Below the pieces are notes generated by a model, which saw only the letters and a list, made by a program, of their open reading frames with translations, was not told where the DNA came from and did no database searches. From the NCBI GenBank assembly GCA_016720935.1, contig JADKJP010000004.1:372001-436000 (forward strand): 64,000 bases of DNA, written 5' to 3'. Each line of letters begins with the position of its first letter. The first letter of the stretch is position 1. A program made the translations under genes and the position numbers. Below are positions 45,297-54,456 of this stretch, in pieces. The stretch comes from Bacteroidota bacterium. GTDB lineage: Bacteria > Bacteroidota > Bacteroidia > AKYH767-A > 2013-40CM-41-45.

Positions 45297-46097
45297 ATGT
45301 ATTTCAACACCAACATCAAAATTCTGCGCAACCGTCGCAACCGAACACAGGATGTGGTTGCGAATGAACTGGACATCAGCCGGTCGACACTGAACAGTTA
45401 TGAAAATGGCAGCATCAAGAATCCGACACTGGACGCTTTGATGGCATTTTCAAAATATTTTAAAATATCGATTGATACATTGGTAAAGGTGGACATGAGC
45501 AAGCTTTCCGGTTTTCAGATGTCGGAGCTGGAAAAAGGAAACGATGTATATGTAACCGGTTCTCGTCTGCGTGTTCTGGCCACCACCGTGGACAGTCAGA
45601 ACCGGGAAAATATCGAGATGGTTCCGCTCAAAGCGAAAGCGGGATACAAAGCCGGTTTCGCGGATCCAGAATTTATCCAAAAACTACCGACATTTCAGTT
45701 GCCACTATTGCTGAGCGATCGCAAATACAGGATGTTCCAGATCAGCGGTGATTCCATGCTGCCGATTCCTGATAAATCCTGGATCATCGCTGAATACCTG
45801 GAAAACTGGTATGATATAAAAGACGGACACGCTTATATAGTATTGACGCAGGACGAAGGAATTGTATTTAAAGTCGCGATCAACCAGCTCCGTAAAACAA
45901 AGTCGGTCACGCTCAAATCACTCAACCCGGCTTATGCTCCTTACGAAGTTCCGGTAAATGAAATCCGTGAAGTCTGGAAGTTTTGCAATTACATGAGCAG
46001 CGAACTACCCGATAATGCTCTCGCAAAAGATGCATTGCTCGCCAAGTTAATTCAACTCGAAGGAGATTTGAAAGGGATGAAGAAGGTGTTGGAATGA
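45297..46097 (+). CDS. XRE-S24 (LexA/CI-like) repressor
   Basis: A 266-residue regulator. Residues 1-70 are an XRE helix-turn-helix (ILRNRRNRTQDVVANELDISRSTLNSYENG in parts: TQDVVANELDISRSTLNSYE). A linker holds a typical Ala-Gly self-cleavage region (LKAKAGYKAGFADPE, near 120). The S24 peptidase fold has the nucleophile in ISGDSMLPIPD and the general-base lysine in GIVFKVAINQL. The residues required for autocleavage are thus visible, although the family also includes UmuD-like proteins. Bacteroidota lack a canonical E. coli-type LexA in many lineages and use this type near dinB. I infer it represses dinB, dnaE and itself through the shared 17-bp palindromes. Confidence 0.9.
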   Translation: MYFNTNIKILRNRRNRTQDVVANELDISRSTLNSYENGSIKNPTLDALMAFSKYFKISIDTLVKVDMSKLSGFQMSELEKGNDVYVTGSRLRVLATTVDSQNRENIEMVPLKAKAGYKAGFADPEFIQKLPTFQLPLLLSDRKYRMFQISGDSMLPIPDKSWIIAEYLENWYDIKDGHAYIVLTQDEGIVFKVAINQLRKTKSVTLKSLNPAYAPYEVPVNEIREVWKFCNYMSSELPDNALAKDALLAKLIQLEGDLKGMKKVLE

Positions 46098-46180
46098 TTG
46101 AATTGAGGATTTTAGATTGATGATTGTAGATTGACCAAAATTATAAATCAACAATCTAAAATCTAAAATCATCAATCCTC
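46095..46180. repeat. Inverted gatt/aatc heptamer tracts
   Basis: gattgaggattttagattg-type units are followed by their complements (caacaatctaaaatc), so the DNA or RNA could fold into a hairpin. It starts at the stop codon of the repressor gene. Confidence 0.75.
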
Positions 46181-46248
46181 GTCTTAATATTTCATTTTAA
46201 AAAATTACTAATACTATCCTGATCCTATAACTCAATAAAAAGCAAACC

Positions 46249-46899
46249 ATGGCTCTCACTGACAAATTAAAAATAAAGGAAGACACGAGGATTTATGCGA
46301 TTCATGCCCCGGTAAATTTTGAAAAAACATTGGGAAAATTGCCGAAAGGTTCTTCTATTTTGGATTCTTCAAAAGGAGCAACACAAATTCATTGGTTTGT
46401 AAAAACCAAAGCTCAGCTTGAAAAGGAATTGGAGAAAACGCTGAAGCTGATAAAGGAAGGCGTCACACTTTGGATTTATTATCCGAAAACTTCTTCAGGA
46501 ATTCAAACTGATTTGACAAGAGATAAAGGATGGGATAAATTTCTTACTCATGATGAAATGCATTGGCTGAGCCTGATTTCATTTGATGAAACCTGGTCGG
46601 CTTTTGCCTGCAGGTTGAAAAAAGAATCTAATCACAAAAAAGAAAAGAAAGCCGATGAACGTCCTATTAACGATTTCATAGATCCGGTTAAGAAAACAGT
46701 TCGTGTTCCGGAGGATCTTGCAAAAGCACTGAAAGAGGACAAGAACCTTGAAAAGATTTTCAATTCATTTGCTTACTCGCACCGAAAAGAATATGTGGAA
46801 TGGATTGTGAGTGCTAAAAAAGAAGAAACAAGAGCTTCGAGAATACAAGGAACACTGGAGAGACTGGAAAAAGGATGGAAGAATCCGGCAAACAAATGA
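46249..46899 (+). CDS. YdeI/OmdA-like protein with DUF3052-like N-terminus
   Basis: A 216-residue cytosolic protein. Residues 1-130 resemble the DUF3052-type fold (IYAIHAPVNFEKTLG, TQIHWFVKTKAQLEK, GVTLWIYYPKTSSG). Residues 140-216 match the YdeI/OmpD-associated C-terminal domain (RVPEDLAKALKEDKN, FNSFAYSHRKEYVEWI, RIQGTLERLEKGWK). Such proteins are often called bacteriocin-protection proteins, but the real activity is unproven. The extreme C-terminus (GWKNPANK) lies inside a duplicated repeat block whose second copy is noncoding. It is not clearly part of the repressor regulon. Confidence 0.82.
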   Translation: MALTDKLKIKEDTRIYAIHAPVNFEKTLGKLPKGSSILDSSKGATQIHWFVKTKAQLEKELEKTLKLIKEGVTLWIYYPKTSSGIQTDLTRDKGWDKFLTHDEMHWLSLISFDETWSAFACRLKKESNHKKEKKADERPINDFIDPVKKTVRVPEDLAKALKEDKNLEKIFNSFAYSHRKEYVEWIVSAKKEETRASRIQGTLERLEKGWKNPANK

Positions 46900-47190
46900 T
46901 TGGATTGTTGATTTTAGATTGCTGATTTTAGATTGTGGATTGTGGATTGTTGAAGGAGTACAAAAATCTACAATCAGAAATCAACAATCAACAATTCTCA
47001 AGAGTGAGAATTGCTCCCATAAGGATTGGAAAAATCCGGCAAACAGATGATTGGATTGTGGATGGAGGATTGTTGATTGTGGATTTTAGATTGCTGATTG
47101 TGGATTGTGGATTGTGGATTGTGGATTGTGGAAGGAGTACAAAAATCTACAATCAGAAATCAACAATCAACAATTCTCAAGAGTGTCTTG
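46866..47190. repeat. Tandem duplicated 150-bp block with heptamers
   Basis: Two copies (from about 46868 and 47021) each start with the sequence encoding the end of the YdeI-like protein (AATCCGGCAAACAAATGATT or AATCCGGCAAACAGATGATT), pass through gattgtgg heptamers and end in CAACAATTCTCAAGAGTG. The final copy supplies the stop codon of the converging MFS gene. Confidence 0.85.
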
Positions 47191-48397
47191 GCTGACTTGC
47201 CAGTGACCTCATCGCAAATAGCACACTCATAACAGTCAATATTGCACCCATGAGGAATGGTGCTCCGGGAAAGTTGACGGGAGCATTTGCGGAAGTGAAA
47301 TATGAAAACAAACTCGTCATCAATACCGGGCCGATAATTGAAGTAATACTGATCATGCTTGTTAGTGCTCCCTGCAATTCACCCTGTTCATTGGGCGGAA
47401 CTTGGGAAGAAATAATTCCCTGCAAAGCTGGTCCGGCAATTCCACCTAATCCAAGTGGAACCATGAACGCGAACATCATCCATCCTTTGGTAGCAAAAGC
47501 AATCAATAATAATCCCAATGCATAAATGATCAGTCCGAAATACACTGAACGCTTTTGACCAAGCTTTGGAATAATTACTCTGATCAATCCACCTTGTACA
47601 ATGGCAATCATCAGTCCGACAAAACCAAGTGAGTAACCAACCATCTTTTCATCCCATTTGAATTTTTCAATGGTGTAAAATGTCCAGGTGCTTTGTGAAG
47701 CATGTCCGGCGATATAGATACAAACAAGGGAAGCAACCAGGCTGAGCACCAGTGGATAACGTCTCAGATTATTCAAACTGCTAATAGGGTTTGCTCGTTT
47801 CCATTCAAATGCACGGCGATTTTCTTTTTTTAAGGATTCGGGAAGAATGAAATAGCCATAGAGCCAATTCAAAAGCGCTAGTCCGGCAGCTGCAAAGAAT
47901 GGAACTCTTAAACCGAAATGCCCGAGCAACCCGCCGACAACAGGACCAATAATAAATCCCAATCCAAATGCAGCTCCGATCATACCAAAATTTTGTGCCC
48001 GTTTTTCCGGTGTGCTGATATCCGCGATGTACGCGCCGGCAGTTGTAAAACTCGCACCGGTAATCCCGGAAATGGCACGTCCAACAAAAAGCCATCCGAT
48101 AGAAGGCGCTAAACCCATGAAAATATAGTCCACTCCAAAACCAAACAGAGAGAACAGCAATATTGGTCTTCGACCGTATTTGTCGCTCAAACCACCGAGT
48201 ATCGGAGAAAAAATAAACTGCATGAAAGAGTATGCAAATGTTAACCATCCTCCATACAAAGAAGCAGAGCTGATATCACTTCCTGTCATGCCCTGGATCA
48301 AACCTGGAATAACAGGGATAATAATTCCAAGACCGATTACATCTATCAACAACGTTATGAAAATAAATGGAAGTACCTTGTTGGTTTGAGTTGTCAT
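47177..48397 (-). CDS. MFS drug exporter (TetA-like)
   Basis: A 406-residue, 12-helix major facilitator of the TCR/Tet type. Family motifs include GGLSDKYGRRPILL (motif A), FITLLIDVIGLGIIIPVIPGL near the start, GRAISGITGASFTTAGAYIADI, and FGLGFIIGPVVGGLLG. These transporters exchange protons for drugs; the substrate here is unknown. The final residues (QPRHS) come from the repeat block at 47177-47190, so the C-terminus may have been replaced. No TetR-type regulator is adjacent. The gene is divergent from queA with a short gap. Confidence 0.9.
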   Translation of the reverse strand: MTTQTNKVLPFIFITLLIDVIGLGIIIPVIPGLIQGMTGSDISSASLYGGWLTFAYSFMQFIFSPILGGLSDKYGRRPILLFSLFGFGVDYIFMGLAPSIGWLFVGRAISGITGASFTTAGAYIADISTPEKRAQNFGMIGAAFGLGFIIGPVVGGLLGHFGLRVPFFAAAGLALLNWLYGYFILPESLKKENRRAFEWKRANPISSLNNLRRYPLVLSLVASLVCIYIAGHASQSTWTFYTIEKFKWDEKMVGYSLGFVGLMIAIVQGGLIRVIIPKLGQKRSVYFGLIIYALGLLLIAFATKGWMMFAFMVPLGLGGIAGPALQGIISSQVPPNEQGELQGALTSMISITSIIGPVLMTSLFSYFTSANAPVNFPGAPFLMGAILTVMSVLFAMRSLASQPRHS

Positions 48398-48526
48398 TGA
48401 TCAAATATATGGGGAAAAGAAAAATACCTGTGTAAAGAAAAGGAGATTTTCTGAATGAAATGAATAATGATTTCAAAATCCTTTTAAAAAATATGCCAAT
48501 AAAATACGTCCTTTGTATTCACGCGT

Positions 48527-49768
48527 ATGTCAGGTTTTCACGATCCAAAATCCATTTCCATCCAATCTTTCCGCTATGATCTGCCGGAAGAATTGATCGC
48601 ACGGAAACCCCTATCCATGAGGGATCAGTCAAAATTGTTGGTTTATAAAAACCATCAGATTGCCGATTCCCGGTTTCATCAACTCGACGATTACCTGAAT
48701 CCCGGGGATTTTCTAATTTTTAATCAAACCAAAGTTATTCAGGCACGGATACTTTTTCAAAAATCATCGGGTAGTACAATTGAGATTATGTGTCTGGAAC
48801 CCTATGGAGTAACAGAAACAAATCTTGCCTTCCAGTTAAAAGAAAGCTGTGAATGGGTTGCCCTGGTGGGAAATGCAAAACGCTGGAAAGAACCTTCACT
48901 AAGTAAAACGATTGCTCATGAAAAAGGCAACTTTGAATTATTTGCAGAACAAGTAGAAAGGCAAGGCGGCAACTACATCATCCGGTTTCGCTGGAATGCA
49001 GACCTGAGCTTTGCAGAAGTTATCGAAGCTGCCGGAAAAATTCCACTTCCTCCCTATCTCAACCGTGAACCGGATGAAGATGATCTGGAAAGATATCAAA
49101 CGGTTTATGCTCTTGAAAAAGGTTCGGTGGCAGCTCCAACTGCCGGATTGCATTTCACAGAAAATACTTTTGAAAAGTTAAAAAAGAAAAATGTATCTCA
49201 TGAATTTGTGACGCTACATGTAGGTGCAGGAACTTTCAAGCCTGTGAAATCCGAAACGATGCTCGAACATGAAATGCATCAGGAAAGGGTTTATATTAAA
49301 CTGGAAGTGATTCAAAAAATTCTTCTGGCGTTGTCAAAAAACAACAGAGTGATCACTGTTGGTACAACTTCATTAAGAACCATAGAAAGTTTGTATTGGT
49401 TTGGAATCCACCTGATATCCGGAAGGGATATAAACAATGTGGAAATGGAAATCGGGCAATGGGAACCTTACCAATCAACTGAAAATCTTCCTCCTTCAGC
49501 TATTGAAGCTCTTACAAAAATCACAAAATGGATGCAAGAAAGAAATCTCTCGATCTTATCGGGATATACCCGTATTCTGATCGCTCCGGGTTATGATTTC
49601 AAAATCGTCAGTGGGCTCATTACAAATTTTCATCAGCCGGAAAGCACTTTACTTTTACTTGTTTCCGCTTTCATTGGTGAGGACTGGAGAAAAGTATACA
49701 AACACGCATTGGAAAATGGCTATCGATTCCTGAGTTACGGAGATAGTTCAATATTGTTCAGGGAGTAA
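48527..49768 (+). CDS. queA: S-adenosylmethionine:tRNA ribosyltransferase-isomerase
   Basis: This enzyme transfers the ribosyl part of SAM to 7-aminomethyl-deazaguanine in tRNA, giving epoxyqueuosine at the wobble position. The 413 residues are longer than E. coli QueA (356), as in other Bacteroidota. Motifs include DLPEELIARKP, RDQSKLLVYK, FLIFNQTKVIQARI, VAAPTAGLHFTENTF, THVGAGTF-like LHVGAGTFKPV, TVGTTSLRTIES, and NFHQPESTLLLLVSAF. No tgt or queG is in the window. The stop codon lies inside a strong inverted repeat. Confidence 0.95.
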   Translation: MSGFHDPKSISIQSFRYDLPEELIARKPLSMRDQSKLLVYKNHQIADSRFHQLDDYLNPGDFLIFNQTKVIQARILFQKSSGSTIEIMCLEPYGVTETNLAFQLKESCEWVALVGNAKRWKEPSLSKTIAHEKGNFELFAEQVERQGGNYIIRFRWNADLSFAEVIEAAGKIPLPPYLNREPDEDDLERYQTVYALEKGSVAAPTAGLHFTENTFEKLKKKNVSHEFVTLHVGAGTFKPVKSETMLEHEMHQERVYIKLEVIQKILLALSKNNRVITVGTTSLRTIESLYWFGIHLISGRDINNVEMEIGQWEPYQSTENLPPSAIEALTKITKWMQERNLSILSGYTRILIAPGYDFKIVSGLITNFHQPESTLLLLVSAFIGEDWRKVYKHALENGYRFLSYGDSSILFRE

Positions 49769-49785
49769 ATCTGCTCCCTGAACAA
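49754..49785. terminator. Hairpin over the queA stop codon
   Basis: TTGTTCAGGGAG pairs perfectly with CTCCCTGAACAA around an 8-nt loop that contains the queA stop. No T-run follows, so it is a 3-prime stabilising hairpin or a weak terminator shared with the converging DinB-fold gene. Confidence 0.55.
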
Positions 49786-49794
49786 TCATTCAGA

Positions 49795-50295
49795 TCAATT
49801 CAATTCCGGCATTCCGTATTGAGCCCACTCTTCTTTCGTCGGGCCATATATTCCAACAACCGGTAAATCGAGCATGCGCATCAACACCAGCATTTCCCCA
49901 CGGTGATGCGCCTGATGAGTGATTAATATCTTAAGCGTGGTCCCACGTTTCCACATCTGACCGTACATATCATCTTCTTTTTTCAGATCAGTGTCGGTCC
50001 AGTTTTTCTTTATTTCTTCAGCAAGCATTGCTGATCCTTTTTCATAGAACTCAAGCAATTGTTTTACACTCTCACCCGAATAATCAGGATGTGCCGGGAT
50101 ATTGATATTTAAACCAGTTCGCAAAGGCATTTCATGAAGCGTATGAATGATATGCCATGCTAAAAATCCAAGGGTTCGTACTTTAGGATGAACCTTTTTT
50201 GACAAAGATTCATCGCTCAGGTTTTTAAATAATTTTAATGTGCTGGCGGATTCGTGTCCCCAGTCTTCAAGGAAGTCAGAAATGTGATGGTACAT
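49795..50295 (-). CDS. DinB-fold (DinB/YfiT superfamily) protein
   Basis: A 166-residue four-helix-bundle protein of the DinB/YfiT superfamily, unrelated to DNA polymerase IV. The metal-binding histidines fit the family: AWHIIHTLHEMP and HQAHHRGEMLVLMRML. Members are putative metal-dependent thiol transferases or damage-inducible proteins; no substrate can be named. The C-terminus GPTKEEWAQYGMPEL is typical of Bacteroidota homologues. It converges on queA and is 61 bp from the upstream exporter operon's last stop. Confidence 0.85.
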   Translation of the reverse strand: MYHHISDFLEDWGHESASTLKLFKNLSDESLSKKVHPKVRTLGFLAWHIIHTLHEMPLRTGLNINIPAHPDYSGESVKQLLEFYEKGSAMLAEEIKKNWTDTDLKKEDDMYGQMWKRGTTLKILITHQAHHRGEMLVLMRMLDLPVVGIYGPTKEEWAQYGMPELN

Positions 50296-50356
50296 CGGTT
50301 GTATATTTTATGGACACAAAATACAGAATCTTCGTCTCAAAAAAACCGCCGGGATG

Positions 50357-51907
50357 TTAATGTGCATCTGTCACTACCGGGGCTGAACCTCTTTTCATTT
50401 TCTGTAAATACAAAAGTGGAATGCAGAAAATGAAAAAGATACCGACAAACCAGAAAGCATCTACATAACTCATTAAAAAAGTCTGTCGGATTACAGTACC
50501 TTCAATTGCTTTGTAAGCGAAAGTCTGTGCCTGTTCCGCACTAAATCCTTTTGCTGCAAAACCCTGACTTAAGGTATTCAGTCTTTCCTGAAAAGCAGGA
50601 TTGTATGGATTTACATGTTCTACCAGGTTCACCCGGTGATATCCCTGACGTAAATGAATCAGTGTGGTAATGATCGCGATACCGAATGAACCTCCCAGTT
50701 GTCGCATCATGTTGTTCAATCCTGTTCCCTGGCCAATATCCTTTGGCGCAAGGCTTCCGAGAGCAAGCGTTGTCAGTGGAACAAAGAGTAAACTCAATCC
50801 TATTCCACGGAGAATCAATGGCAGATAAAAATCCGACTCCCCGGAATTCAAATTTGATCTCGACATAAGAGTTGTGAAACCAAAGAAAAACAGGAAGCCA
50901 ATGGTCGCCATTATTTGCGGTGGGAATTTTTTCTGCAATAATCTTCCTACCATTGGCATCATGAAAATGGTAGTCAGTCCGCCCGGAATTAATAACATCC
51001 CGGTTTGCTGGGCAGTAAATCCTATCAGGTTTTGACAGAATACCGGAAACACAAATACTGATGCAAACAATCCAAAACCAAGGATGAATGTTGTGAACAT
51101 CCCGATGGAGAGTGATCTGTTTTTTAAAATCCGCAGATCTACAATAGGATGTTCGGTGGTAAGTTCCCGCCAGATAAATGCCACAATTCCTGTAACCGAT
51201 AAAACACTCAACCAAACTATGTACGGAGTTTCGAACCAGTCTTCCCCTTCCCCTCTTTCAAGTACAACCTGCAAACTACCCACTCCGACAGTCAGGAATA
51301 AAATGCCAAACCAGTCGACGGCTCCTACCTCCCTTCGGTGCGCGGATTCGCGGATATAGGAAAGTGTCAACAAAAAAGCGATGATTCCGAGAGGAATATT
51401 CACATAAAATATCCAGGGCCATGACCAGTGATCTGTAATAAACCCTCCAAGCGTAGGTCCTAATGTTGGTCCAACAACTACACCTAAACCGAACAAAGCG
51501 GTAGCCATTCCGAGTTGTTCCTTAGGCCATGTTTCTACAAGGATAGCCTGTGAGGTTCCCAGCAATGCACCTCCACCAATCCCCTGGATAAAGCGGAAAA
51601 TGATCAACTCCCAGATATTGTCGGCATTACCGCAAAAAAATGAAGCCACAGTAAATAAGACAATGGAAAAAGCGAAATAATTTTTTCTGCCAAATTTTGA
51701 ACCTAACCAGCCGGATATAGGAAGAATGATCACATTCGCCACAGCGTAAGCTGTCACCAGCCAGCCCACATCTTCAAGAGTCGCCCCAAGATTCCCCATA
51801 ATTTGCGGCAGGGAAACATTCACCACAGTAGTATCGATCAGCTCAAGTAATGAGGCGAGGATAACTGTGATGGTAATGACCCATTTGCGGGCACCTGTTT
51901 CGGACAT
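50357..51907 (-). CDS. DHA2-family MFS multidrug transporter (EmrB/QacA type)
   Basis: A 516-residue, 14-helix inner-membrane antiporter. Motifs: LLELIDTTVVNVSLPQIMGNLG at the start (seen as LIDTTVVNVSLPQIMGNLG), WLVTAYAVANVIILPISGWLGSKFGRK (in part), IQGIGGGALLGTSQAI, and VVGPTLGPTLGGFITDHWSWPWIF (motif C region, in part). It is the pump of a tripartite efflux system with the HlyD-type adaptor and TolC-like channel encoded upstream. It is the last gene of the minus-strand tetR-tolC-hlyD-emrB unit; a 135-bp gap with heptamer repeats separates it from hlyD. Confidence 0.93.
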   Translation of the reverse strand: MSETGARKWVITITVILASLLELIDTTVVNVSLPQIMGNLGATLEDVGWLVTAYAVANVIILPISGWLGSKFGRKNYFAFSIVLFTVASFFCGNADNIWELIIFRFIQGIGGGALLGTSQAILVETWPKEQLGMATALFGLGVVVGPTLGPTLGGFITDHWSWPWIFYVNIPLGIIAFLLTLSYIRESAHRREVGAVDWFGILFLTVGVGSLQVVLERGEGEDWFETPYIVWLSVLSVTGIVAFIWRELTTEHPIVDLRILKNRSLSIGMFTTFILGFGLFASVFVFPVFCQNLIGFTAQQTGMLLIPGGLTTIFMMPMVGRLLQKKFPPQIMATIGFLFFFGFTTLMSRSNLNSGESDFYLPLILRGIGLSLLFVPLTTLALGSLAPKDIGQGTGLNNMMRQLGGSFGIAIITTLIHLRQGYHRVNLVEHVNPYNPAFQERLNTLSQGFAAKGFSAEQAQTFAYKAIEGTVIRQTFLMSYVDAFWFVGIFFIFCIPLLYLQKMKRGSAPVVTDAH

Positions 51908-51912
51908 TTTAG

Positions 51913-51956
51913 TAAATAGTGACTAGTTGTTAGTTATTAGTTATTGGTTATTGGTT
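51913..51956. repeat. Heptamer repeat (tagttat)n before emrB
   Basis: Units tagttgt, tagttat, tagttat, tggttat, tggttaa lie a few bases upstream of the minus-strand start codon at 51907. Confidence 0.75.
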
Positions 51957-52042
51957 AAAAAAAAAGAGTTTTAACCTGGTACCAGGTATTGGATACAGAG
52001 TAATAGGTGATTTGTAAATTGCTAATTAGATCGCCACACAAA

Positions 52043-53086
52043 TCAATTCGTCAATACTGAAACTTTTACGCTCATACCCGGACGGATTTTTGAAGCTATT
52101 TCTGTATCGGCTTTGAGCAGAATTTTCACAGGTACACGCTGAACAACTTTGACGAAATTTCCAGTCGCGTTATCAGGGGGGAGCAGGCTAAATTTTGCTC
52201 CGGTAGCAGAAGAAATGCTATAGACAATTCCTTCAATTTTATGATCCGGAAAAGCATCCACTACAACTTCAACCTTTTGATCTTTCGACATATCTTCCAG
52301 TTGTGTTTCTTTAAAGTTTGCTATCACATACAATGCTTCATCGGAAACAACAGCAAAGAGTGGAGATCCGGCATTCACCAATTGTCCGGGTTGAATATTC
52401 TTTTTGGACGCTTTGCCATTGGCCGGAGAAAGGATGGTTGCATAAGACAATTGGAGCATTGCAAAATCCAAATCCGCTTTTCTTTGGGAGACAATTGAAT
52501 TCGCGACCTGTACCTGGCGGTTGGCTGCTTCAACCTGAACAGCTGCGGCACTTTGTTGTTTGGAAGCTACTGAAAGCTGCGCTTCCGCGCTTTCTTTTTC
52601 CGCTTTGGCACCGTCAAACTGCTGCCGGGTAATCGCTTTCTCTTTTAGCAAATTTTCGTAACGCGTGTAGTCCTGTGAAGCTTTCCACAGTCTGACCTTA
52701 GCGCTTTCAATGCCGGATTTTGCTGTTTCAAAATTTGCCTGCGCTGTGTTGACATTTGCCTGTGCGACAGAAACACCTGCTTTGGCATTTTCAACGGCTG
52801 CTTCAGCTTGTTCTACTTTTACACGAAGATCACGATCATCCAGCTTTACGAGTGTATCCCCTTTCTTTACCGGTTGATTTTCCTCAAAACGAATTTCGCT
52901 GACATATCCCGGAACCCTGGCAAGCACCGGACTGATGTCCCCGTCAATCTGTGCATCGTCAGTATCCTCATGATGCATCGCGTATATGTATTTACTGACA
53001 CCAAAATAGATGGCCAGCAGGACAACCAGTCCTAAAATGATTGGGAATATTTTCTTTCCGCCTGATTTTTTTTCCGGGGTTTGCAT
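52043..53086 (-). CDS. HlyD/EmrA-family membrane fusion protein
   Basis: A 347-residue periplasmic adaptor anchored by one N-terminal helix (FPIILGLVVLLAIYFGV). It has the two halves of a lipoyl domain (VPGYVSEIRFEENQPVKKGD in parts, and ILSPANGKASKKNIQPGQLV in parts), separated by a long alpha-helical hairpin (about 80-200, rich in Ala, Gln and Lys). The C-terminal beta-barrel domain follows (ANFKETQLEDMSKDQKVEV). It links the EmrB-type pump to the TolC-type channel. Gaps are 21 bp to tolC and 135 bp to emrB, supporting one operon. Confidence 0.93.
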   Translation of the reverse strand: MQTPEKKSGGKKIFPIILGLVVLLAIYFGVSKYIYAMHHEDTDDAQIDGDISPVLARVPGYVSEIRFEENQPVKKGDTLVKLDDRDLRVKVEQAEAAVENAKAGVSVAQANVNTAQANFETAKSGIESAKVRLWKASQDYTRYENLLKEKAITRQQFDGAKAEKESAEAQLSVASKQQSAAAVQVEAANRQVQVANSIVSQRKADLDFAMLQLSYATILSPANGKASKKNIQPGQLVNAGSPLFAVVSDEALYVIANFKETQLEDMSKDQKVEVVVDAFPDHKIEGIVYSISSATGAKFSLLPPDNATGNFVKVVQRVPVKILLKADTEIASKIRPGMSVKVSVLTN

Positions 53087-53107
53087 ATTTAAATATTGTA
53101 TTGATCG

Positions 53108-54433
53108 TTATTGAATAGTACCTGTTGATTTTTGCAAACGATAATAGGCGAGTTGCACATCCGCCTTTGCAAGCGCTAAATTTATTTGTGATTGTAATAA
53201 TATGGAATTGGCATCGAGAAGATCACTCAGCGTGACAAGGCTGTTGCGAAAACGGGAATCCATCAAACGGTTGTTTTCATCAGCTTGTTCGACCGCTTTT
53301 TCCATCACTTTTACTTTTTCTTTGGATTGTTCGAACAGAAGATAATTCTGATTCACTTCCATTTTTATTCCATCACTCAAAACACTTTTTGTTTCATCCA
53401 TCTGACGGTAGATTCCATTCGCTTCAGCAACCACATGTTTATTGGAATACAAGCTCACGAGGTCCCATGAAAAATTCAGCCCAACATCCCAACTTGTTTT
53501 GAATTCATCCTGAGGAGGCACGACCCGCGGATTCGGACGAGCATCGTAATAATTCGCTCCAACTGCAAGCTGTGGGAGGTAACTGTTCTTTGCAACTTTG
53601 AGAGCGTTTTGTGCCGCTTTGGAGCGAAGATCCATGGCCATCAGATCGCTTCTTTTCTCCATGGCTTTTCCAAAACAATCTGCAAGATTTAGCGAGGACA
53701 AAACCTTATCGACCTCTGTTGTATCGACATCAATTTTTGTATCCCCGTTCATTCCAAGCATCAGGTTGAAATTAAAATTCGCGATAGCCTGGTTGTTTTG
53801 AATATCCAGTCGGGTCAGTTCAATATTAGATTGCTGCAACTGCCAACGCAACACATCGTTATGTGTCGCGATCCCTTCTCGTTCCCATACTTCTGTTTCA
53901 CGTACATGTTCTTTTACCTGATTCAGATTTTCTTCAACCAACTGAGCAGAAACTTTGAGTTTGTACAAATTGAAATATGCGCTAATAATTCCGAATATCA
54001 CTTCATCTTTGTCTTTCCCATTGTCGTACTCCGTTGCTCTTTGTAAAAGTCTTTGTGATTCCATCGCGTACTTCAGCCTGAAACCGGAAAATACAGTCTC
54101 GTTGAGGGATAATTTTGCCTGGTAATTATTTGTGTAAACCGGAAAGAGTATTACCTCTTCAGTCGCTCCCGGAAATTTTATTTTGGGTTGTTCAATGTCA
54201 CTCAATTTGGTGTATCCTGCTGAGAGACGCAAAGAAGGTAAAGCGCCATCAACTGCTTCCTGGTATTTCGCTTTTGCGATTTCAAGTTTTGCATTTGACA
54301 CTTTTATATTTTTGCTTGCATCCATTCCTTTTGCAATCGCTTCCTGTAAGGTCATTCGGACCTGTTGCCCGGAAACAGGCACACAGTCAAATGCGATGAG
54401 CATAAATAGAATTGGTAAAAGATATTTATTCAT
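53108..54433 (-). CDS. TolC-type outer-membrane efflux protein
   Basis: A 441-residue protein with a signal peptide (MNKYLLPILFMLIAFDCVPVSG). It shows the paired TolC/OEP repeats: MTLQEAIAKGMDASKNIKVSNAKLEIAKAKYQEAVDGALP and AKNSYLPQLAVGANYY are seen in parts, with long coiled-coil helices between. The C-terminal LVTLSDLLDANSILLQSQINLALAKADV (in part) is typical. The protein forms the trimeric outer-membrane channel of the efflux complex. It starts 23 bp after the tetR stop. Confidence 0.93.
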   Translation of the reverse strand: MNKYLLPILFMLIAFDCVPVSGQQVRMTLQEAIAKGMDASKNIKVSNAKLEIAKAKYQEAVDGALPSLRLSAGYTKLSDIEQPKIKFPGATEEVILFPVYTNNYQAKLSLNETVFSGFRLKYAMESQRLLQRATEYDNGKDKDEVIFGIISAYFNLYKLKVSAQLVEENLNQVKEHVRETEVWEREGIATHNDVLRWQLQQSNIELTRLDIQNNQAIANFNFNLMLGMNGDTKIDVDTTEVDKVLSSLNLADCFGKAMEKRSDLMAMDLRSKAAQNALKVAKNSYLPQLAVGANYYDARPNPRVVPPQDEFKTSWDVGLNFSWDLVSLYSNKHVVAEANGIYRQMDETKSVLSDGIKMEVNQNYLLFEQSKEKVKVMEKAVEQADENNRLMDSRFRNSLVTLSDLLDANSILLQSQINLALAKADVQLAYYRLQKSTGTIQ

Positions 54434-54456
54434 AGTTCTGAGAATGTGTGACCGGA

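Noticed and set aside
49795..50295. DinB-fold protein as part of the dinB/LexA-like regulon
   Set aside because: The name is shared with DNA polymerase IV, but the proteins are unrelated and no copy of the 17-bp palindrome lies upstream.
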